From positions 1-43,163 of the IMG/VR virus record IMGVR_UViG_3300050033_000283: a DNA stretch of 43,163 bases; one strand, given 5' to 3'. The number at the start of each line of letters is the position of its first letter. Within the stretch, counting starts at the first letter, position 1. Of this stretch, positions 39,676-43,163 are shown piece after piece. Made by a program: the position numbers and the translations under genes. The notes below the pieces were generated by a model that saw nothing but the letters and a program-made list of their open reading frames with translations, did no database searches and was not told the DNA's origin. The stretch is from a virus.

Positions 39676-41706
39676 ATGAATAAAATATTTTTAATTCTCG
39701 TTTGTTTAACTCTTTTTAATTTTGCTGGAACGCCAAGCGGAATATCTCTTACAAATAAGATTGCGCCAACGGACAGCGCAGATATATTTCCCACGCATAA
39801 TGATCTATGGGGGCAGGGCGGATTTCGCGAAGTGTTAAACACTGCCGCGCGTGATGCAATACCGCCAGCGCGTAGAACAATGGGAATGGTGGTTTATTGT
39901 ACAGCAGACAGTACCACATATCAATTGCGCGGTGATACAACAAATGCGAGTTGGCAAATTTATAAATTAGGGAAAGCGCTTCCAGATAGTTCTATAAATT
40001 CACATTATGCAGATAGCACCGCAAAAATTCCAACTTATGGTACAACCCGAAACATTCCGTACCTTTCCCCTTCAGGTCTGGGTGATGGACTTATTGCAGT
40101 TGACGGCTATGGCGATATGACTTTTACAAATGGCAACTATATTTTTTGGGGAAGACATGATCTCACCAGTTATGATAGCCACATCACCGGCGCATATAAT
40201 ACCGATATGGAAATAACAGTTGCTAAAAATAATGCAATAAGGTTTAAGGTTTGTAAACCTTCAGTCTTAGGGTACTTCAATCCGGTTAGTATTTTTAATA
40301 ATTATCTGCACGCTGACAGTGCAGACATCCCAAATATTACTGGGCATTTGTACGGGTATTCTGATAGTTCGGTTCGTAGCACGCTTTGTGATTCTTCAAA
40401 AAATTCTCATAAAGCCGATACGTCAAAAGTTTCTGCATACGCAACAAAAGCCGATAGTTCACGCGCTTCGCACATTTCTGATACTGCTTTACATTCAAAA
40501 GATACCGTTCGCGCGTCAAATAAAGCGGATACAGTTTTGAAATATATTAATCTTTACTTAGGGATACATGGCACGGCAGATACAGCAATTAAGGCGCAAC
40601 GAGCGGTTTTTTCAGACAGTTCCACAAATAGTCATAAAGCCGACACTTCTTTACGCTATGATAATAGGTACTTGGCTTTACATGGAACGGCAGATAGTGC
40701 AAAAGGATCGCACCACCTATCAGGTGGAAACGTGCTTGGTGATAGCGCTAATTTTCACGGCAGTGTAATACAAAAAAACGGTTATATCGGTATCGGCACT
40801 GCATCACCAGCATCCAAGGTGTCAATTGGCGCTTCTGTGGCGAATCCACCAACCGGAAATATTCTTCTGTCACAAGCGATACCGCAGCTTTTCCTGGAAG
40901 CAACCGGACAGGCTGTTGATGCAAAACTTTGGGATTTACAAGTAAATGGAACCATCTTTAGAGCGCGAGCTGTAACTGACGCAAATACAGATGCAACCGA
41001 CTGGCTTCAAGTTACTCGCTCTGGCACAACTATATCAAGCGTAGCCTTTCCAAATGGCTATGTCGGCATCGGGACGACAGCACCGGGTGAAAAACTGGAA
41101 GTTACTGGAAATATTAAAGCAAGTGGAACACTTGCATTAACCCCGATGACACCTGGCTCTGTTCCTTACTTTGGTGCAAATGGAGTATTGACTCAAAATA
41201 ATGCACAACTATTCTGGGACGCGACTAATTTACGGTTTGGTTTCGGACTGATAAGTGCAGATTTGAACGAGGGTAATGGAAAATTAGTAGTCAGCGGGAC
41301 TAAAGGAACGGCGTCCGGCGGTGCACCAACTCAACATCTGTGGATTAATGACAATGCCGCTTACACTGTTGCAAATAGAGGCGGTTCAATAACTTTTGGA
41401 GCTTACTATAATGCGACACAAAAAACGAGTATCGCGGCAATTGAATCAAGAGTAGAAAGCGATGCTGCAGGAACTTATGATGGAAGTTTGGCGTTTCTTA
41501 CGAGGACAGCGGCAGGTGGAGCAACCGTGAAGATGATTGTTAAACCAAACGGCAACGTCGGCATCGGTACGTCAACGCCGACGAGTAAACTACAGGTTGT
41601 GGGCTTACCGACGTATGCGACTAACGCGTTAGCAATAGCGGGTGGTTTAACAGCGGGAGCGTTTTACATTTTGACAGGAACAAATGCGGTACAGGTGGTA
41701 CAATGA
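39676..41706 (+). CDS. Long tail fibre protein with signal peptide and GIGT repeats
   Basis: A 676-residue protein; ATG 39676 lies one base after the previous stop, and upstream in-frame starts lie inside that gene. It begins with MNKIFLILVCLTLFNFAGTPS, a probable Sec signal. It then shows AARDAIPPARRTMGMVVYCTADSTTYQLRGD, a fibre N-domain pattern seen in phages of Bacteroidota-like hosts. Next come the Ser/Thr/Asp/His shaft repeats shared with the preceding gene, and three copies of the (V)GIGT-x-x-P-x-x-KL-x-V module (IGIGTASPASKVSI, VGIGTTAPGEKLEV, VGIGTSTPTSKLQV). These modules are usual upstream of S74 chaperone domains, but no S74 domain follows. Likely a receptor-binding fibre. Confidence 0.7.
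   Translation: MNKIFLILVCLTLFNFAGTPSGISLTNKIAPTDSADIFPTHNDLWGQGGFREVLNTAARDAIPPARRTMGMVVYCTADSTTYQLRGDTTNASWQIYKLGKALPDSSINSHYADSTAKIPTYGTTRNIPYLSPSGLGDGLIAVDGYGDMTFTNGNYIFWGRHDLTSYDSHITGAYNTDMEITVAKNNAIRFKVCKPSVLGYFNPVSIFNNYLHADSADIPNITGHLYGYSDSSVRSTLCDSSKNSHKADTSKVSAYATKADSSRASHISDTALHSKDTVRASNKADTVLKYINLYLGIHGTADTAIKAQRAVFSDSSTNSHKADTSLRYDNRYLALHGTADSAKGSHHLSGGNVLGDSANFHGSVIQKNGYIGIGTASPASKVSIGASVANPPTGNILLSQAIPQLFLEATGQAVDAKLWDLQVNGTIFRARAVTDANTDATDWLQVTRSGTTISSVAFPNGYVGIGTTAPGEKLEVTGNIKASGTLALTPMTPGSVPYFGANGVLTQNNAQLFWDATNLRFGFGLISADLNEGNGKLVVSGTKGTASGGAPTQHLWINDNAAYTVANRGGSITFGAYYNATQKTSIAAIESRVESDAAGTYDGSLAFLTRTAAGGATVKMIVKPNGNVGIGTSTPTSKLQVVGLPTYATNALAIAGGLTAGAFYILTGTNAVQVVQ
40411..40582 (+). 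repeat. Direct repeat, copy 2 of 2
   Basis: Partner of 38808-38979. The copies start at AAAGCCGATACGTC and end at the GCA/GCG-GATA within the HGTAD codons. Conserved reading frame and identical protein suggest recent duplication or gene conversion between the two fibre genes. Confidence 0.9.
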
Positions 41707-41786
41707 AAAGCCTTATTATTCTTTTATCATTTGTCGGATTACTTTTTGCGGGACAGCCCAAAATCACGTATCATTGGAAAGGCTAA
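41703..41786 (+). CDS. 27-residue signal-peptide-like microprotein
   Basis: ATG 41703 overlaps the fibre stop (ATGA). The product is MKSLIILLSFVGLLFAGQPK followed by seven more residues (ITYHWKG). The first 16 residues form a textbook signal sequence ending FA-G, leaving an 11-residue mature peptide. It may be a lysis-linked membrane peptide, a secreted peptide, or the remnant of a third signal-bearing fibre gene. It lies two bases before the next ATG, whose ribosome site (GGAAAGG) sits inside its end. Confidence 0.5.
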   Translation: MKSLIILLSFVGLLFAGQPKITYHWKG

Positions 41787-41788
41787 CT

Positions 41789-42064
41789 ATGACTCACAAC
41801 CAGAGCAAGGAATTTTGTGATGAAGTATGTGCAAACGTATACTTAAAAGTATCGAATGCATGGAAAGTCGCGTTTACGATTATATCAGTTGTGGCTATTA
41901 TGGTGGGAGCTGCATTTACATACGCATGGTCAATTGATAAAAATTGTAGTGATAACACAAAAGATATTGCGGTGGTAAACCAGCAAATTAAAAGTATGCA
42001 GGACATGCACCGACTATTGAAAGAAATACACGACGCAACTGTTGTGTCGGATTCACTTAAATAA
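41789..42064 (+). CDS. Membrane protein with C-terminal coiled coil (lysis module)
   Basis: A 91-residue protein from ATG 41789, with GGAAAGG seven bases upstream. About 25 soluble residues precede one membrane helix (WKVAFTIISVVAIMVGAAFTYAWSI), then a polar coiled-coil-like tail (NTKDIAVVNQQIKSMQDMHRLLKEIHD). One helix plus coil placed 12 bases before the lysozyme gene suits an inner-membrane spanin subunit, an antiholin or a small holin. The topology cannot be settled by eye. No family recognised. Confidence 0.6.
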   Translation: MTHNQSKEFCDEVCANVYLKVSNAWKVAFTIISVVAIMVGAAFTYAWSIDKNCSDNTKDIAVVNQQIKSMQDMHRLLKEIHDATVVSDSLK

Positions 42065-42076
42065 GCGAGGTGAAGT

Positions 42077-42547
42077 ATGAATCAAGATTCTATAATTGAT
42101 CTTCGTAATAGGTTGAAAAAAGAAGAGGGCTGCGTTTACAAAGTGTATTTTGACACGCTTCACAATCCTACGGGCGGTATAGGTCATTTGCTTACCAAAG
42201 ACGAATGTATAAAGTTTCCGCTTAATACCGTTTTAACTGAAACGCAAGTAAATAACTGGTTTGATTCAGACGTGTCCATAGCAATAACCTCTCTTGATAA
42301 AATGTTGAAAGAACACTACAATGTCGATCTTGAATCGTTTCCCGAATCGGTTCAAGAGGCATTGACGGATTTATGCTTCAACATGGGCGCGCAAAATCTA
42401 TCTCATTTTTTTAATACTATTCGATTATTGATAAATAAGGAATGGCATACAGCGGCAGAGCACTTGTTGCAAAATTCCGGATGGGTGAACACAGTTAAAC
42501 AGGCACGCGCCGAGGCTATAGCAGGCTTGATTCGGGCGGCAAAATAA
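42077..42547 (+). CDS. Endolysin, T4-type lysozyme (GH24)
   Basis: A 156-residue lysozyme. KKEEGCVYKVYFDTLHNPTGGIGHLL contains E17, D26 and T32 with spacing E-x8-D-x5-T, exactly that of T4 lysozyme E11/D20/T26, and GIGH follows as in the family. The C-terminal lobe has VQEALTDLCFNMG and NSGWVNTVKQARAEAIAGLIRAA, the usual WxxxxxxRAxxxxxL signature. The length is standard. There is no signal peptide, so release through the membrane depends on a holin. GCGAGGTG precedes ATG 42077. It cleaves the glycan backbone of peptidoglycan at the end of infection. Confidence 0.95.
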   Translation: MNQDSIIDLRNRLKKEEGCVYKVYFDTLHNPTGGIGHLLTKDECIKFPLNTVLTETQVNNWFDSDVSIAITSLDKMLKEHYNVDLESFPESVQEALTDLCFNMGAQNLSHFFNTIRLLINKEWHTAAEHLLQNSGWVNTVKQARAEAIAGLIRAAK

Positions 42548-42576
42548 TACGCTACACGTTTAAGCAAAAAAAGTAG

Positions 42577-42584
42577 TATATTTG
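42577..42584 (+). promoter_or_regulatory. TATATTTG element, possible -7 box
   Basis: TATATTTG matches the TAnnTTTG -7 element of Bacteroidota promoters. A matching -33 TTTG is not clearly placed, so support is weak. If active, transcription would start near 42591 and run into the hairpin at 42608. Confidence 0.3.
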
Positions 42585-42607
42585 CATCATATCTTTTGTA
42601 ACAGGAG

Positions 42608-42636
42608 GGGCAGTGTCGAATGGCCTGCCCATTTTT
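42608..42636 (+). terminator. Terminator or attenuator hairpin before the holin gene
   Basis: GGGCAG (42608-42613) and CTGCCC (42625-42630) form a 6-bp stem with an 11-base loop, followed by a five-T run (42632-42636). It ends 18 bases before the holin ATG. AGGAGG (42603-42608) precedes a GTG (42613) that opens a nine-codon frame ending at the TGA at 42640-42642, so a leader peptide would be translated across the hairpin. The stretch 42548-42654 holds nothing else that I can see. Confidence 0.5.
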
Positions 42637-42654
42637 AAATGAAAGGAAATTATT

Positions 42655-42879
42655 ATGAGTAAATTTTTGACTCTTGGACTACAGGATTATCTCAAAGGCG
42701 CAATTGTGGCGATAGGAACAGGTCTCATTACAGCACTACAGCCGATATTGTCAAGCGGCCAGTTACCGACACTCATGCAGTTCAAACCATGCGGTATTGC
42801 CGCGCTTGCCGCTGGCGTTGCGTATCTGACAAAAAACCTATTTACAAACAGTAGCGGACAGATTGCGAAGTCGGAATAA
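42655..42879 (+). CDS. Holin-like protein
   Basis: A 74-residue protein with two hydrophobic helices, about 14-35 (LKGAIVAIGTGLITALQPILSS) and 46-62 (CGIAALAAGVAYLTKNLF), a short turn, and a polar tail (TNSSGQIAKSE). Size, two-TM topology and position after the lysozyme fit a class II-type phage holin, which forms the membrane lesion releasing the endolysin. GAAAGGAAA precedes ATG 42655. Its stop shares its last base with the next ATG (TAATG). The hairpin just upstream may delay its expression. Confidence 0.75.
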   Translation: MSKFLTLGLQDYLKGAIVAIGTGLITALQPILSSGQLPTLMQFKPCGIAALAAGVAYLTKNLFTNSSGQIAKSE

Positions 42880-43109
42880 TGACCGCAACAGTATTGACAA
42901 TTATCGCTTTATTGTTTGGTATAATAAGTTTATTAATGAAACAATATTATGCCAAACAAGAAGCACAACAAACGCCACAAGCGAAAGTTGACAAAAATGA
43001 TAACGATTTTACGCAGGCTCTTGCGGGGAATGATAATACTACTATTACCGCTATGTTCAACGATGTATTGCCAAAAGGAAACGACGCAAATACAAATTGT
43101 CCCAAGTGA
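42879..43109 (+). CDS. Small membrane protein of the lysis module
   Basis: A 76-residue protein with one N-terminal helix (about 4-20, TVLTIIALLFGIISLLM), followed by a basic residue pair and a hydrophilic, probably disordered tail of 50 residues (KQEAQQTPQAKVDKNDND, ending CPK). N-terminal anchor and polar tail next to a holin suggest an inner-membrane spanin-like or antiholin subunit, but the tail lacks a clear coiled coil. It is coupled to the holin gene by a shared base. No family recognised. Confidence 0.55.
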   Translation: MTATVLTIIALLFGIISLLMKQYYAKQEAQQTPQAKVDKNDNDFTQALAGNDNTTITAMFNDVLPKGNDANTNCPK

Positions 43110-43110
43110 C

Positions 43111-43163
43111 ATGCGTATACATTGTGATTCAACGGGCAATTGTTATGCGAGTAAAGCACTTTT
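43111..43163 (+). CDS. Start of a gene cut by the window edge
   Basis: ATG 43111 follows the preceding stop by one base and opens a frame of 17 codons that runs off the right edge (MRIHCDSTGNCYASKAL). CDSTGNC gives a pair of cysteines six apart. Too little is present to name it; a lysis or small structural protein is possible from its place. Confidence 0.4.
   Translation, partial: MRIHCDSTGNCYASKAL

Noticed and set aside
31516-41706. Possible diversity-generating retroelement acting on the fibre genes because of repeats.
   Set aside because: No reverse transcriptase gene or template repeat is visible. The 172-bp copies differ mainly at synonymous sites rather than at adenines.
42545-42561. 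TAATACGCTACAC resembles the start of a T7 RNA polymerase promoter.
   Set aside because: It lacks single bases present in the T7 consensus and the CTATAGGG end, its TAA is the lysozyme stop codon, and no phage RNA polymerase gene is visible.
1-43163. tRNA genes, CRISPR arrays and insertion sequences.
   Set aside because: I looked for cloverleaf ends, evenly spaced repeats and transposase motifs and found none that held up.

Overview
The window is a 43-kb piece of a tailed double-stranded DNA phage genome, most likely a short-tailed (podovirus-like) phage of a Gram-negative bacterium. Every gene I can support lies on the plus strand. They are tightly packed, with many ATGA/GTGA stop-start overlaps and mostly clear Shine-Dalgarno sites. 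I see no integrase, replication genes, tRNA, rRNA or CRISPR array, so this is the packaging, structural and lysis half of a larger genome. Host identity is uncertain. Sec-type signal peptides, a cytoplasmic-type GH24 lysozyme and small membrane lysis proteins suit a Gram-negative host. One Bacteroidota-like promoter element is present, but the strong Shine-Dalgarno sites argue against Bacteroidota.

Layout. (1) 1-1290: small ORFs, each followed by a long imperfect palindrome framed by CAAC and GTTG. This looks like an integron-style cassette array with non-canonical attC-like sites; the region includes a YopX-family gene. (2) 1289-5233: small Cys-rich proteins, terminase small subunit, a 38-aa overlapping ORF, and a large terminase with a C-terminal extension of about 200 residues. 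(3) 5237-13092: an 8-kb accessory block between terminase and portal. It encodes about six glycosyltransferase-like proteins, a radical SAM/SPASM protein, a GroES-like co-chaperonin, an HExxE protein and several tiny zinc-ribbon proteins. (4) 13203-19170: portal, scaffold-like protein, major capsid protein, a small structural protein and a head-tail adaptor candidate. (5) 19172-29663: Gln/Ala-rich virion proteins, a glycine-zipper protein and a 2055-aa polyvalent protein. The last carries a divergent GGDEF-like palm domain and an ART-like domain and is probably ejected into the host. (6) 29677-41706: an ATP-grasp-like protein, a 1665-aa tail nozzle/hub-like protein with two Asp-boxes, and fibre proteins. 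Two fibre proteins start with signal peptides and share a 172-bp duplication. (7) 41703-43163: a lysis module with a signal-peptide-only ORF, a TM/coiled-coil protein, a T4-type lysozyme, a two-TM holin, another membrane protein and a truncated last gene.

How the genes may work together (inference): the terminase packages DNA through the portal into a capsid built on the scaffold, possibly helped by the phage co-chaperonin. The glutamine-rich, glycine-zipper and 2055-aa proteins would be carried in the virion and ejected with the DNA, where the palm and ART domains could modify host signalling or proteins. The glycosyltransferase and radical SAM block could decorate the virion, the host envelope or phage DNA. 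The most unusual items are the GGDEF-like/ART polyvalent protein, the attC-like palindromes, the glycosyltransferase/radical SAM/GroES block, the ATP-grasp protein within the virion genes, and the secreted fibre proteins.
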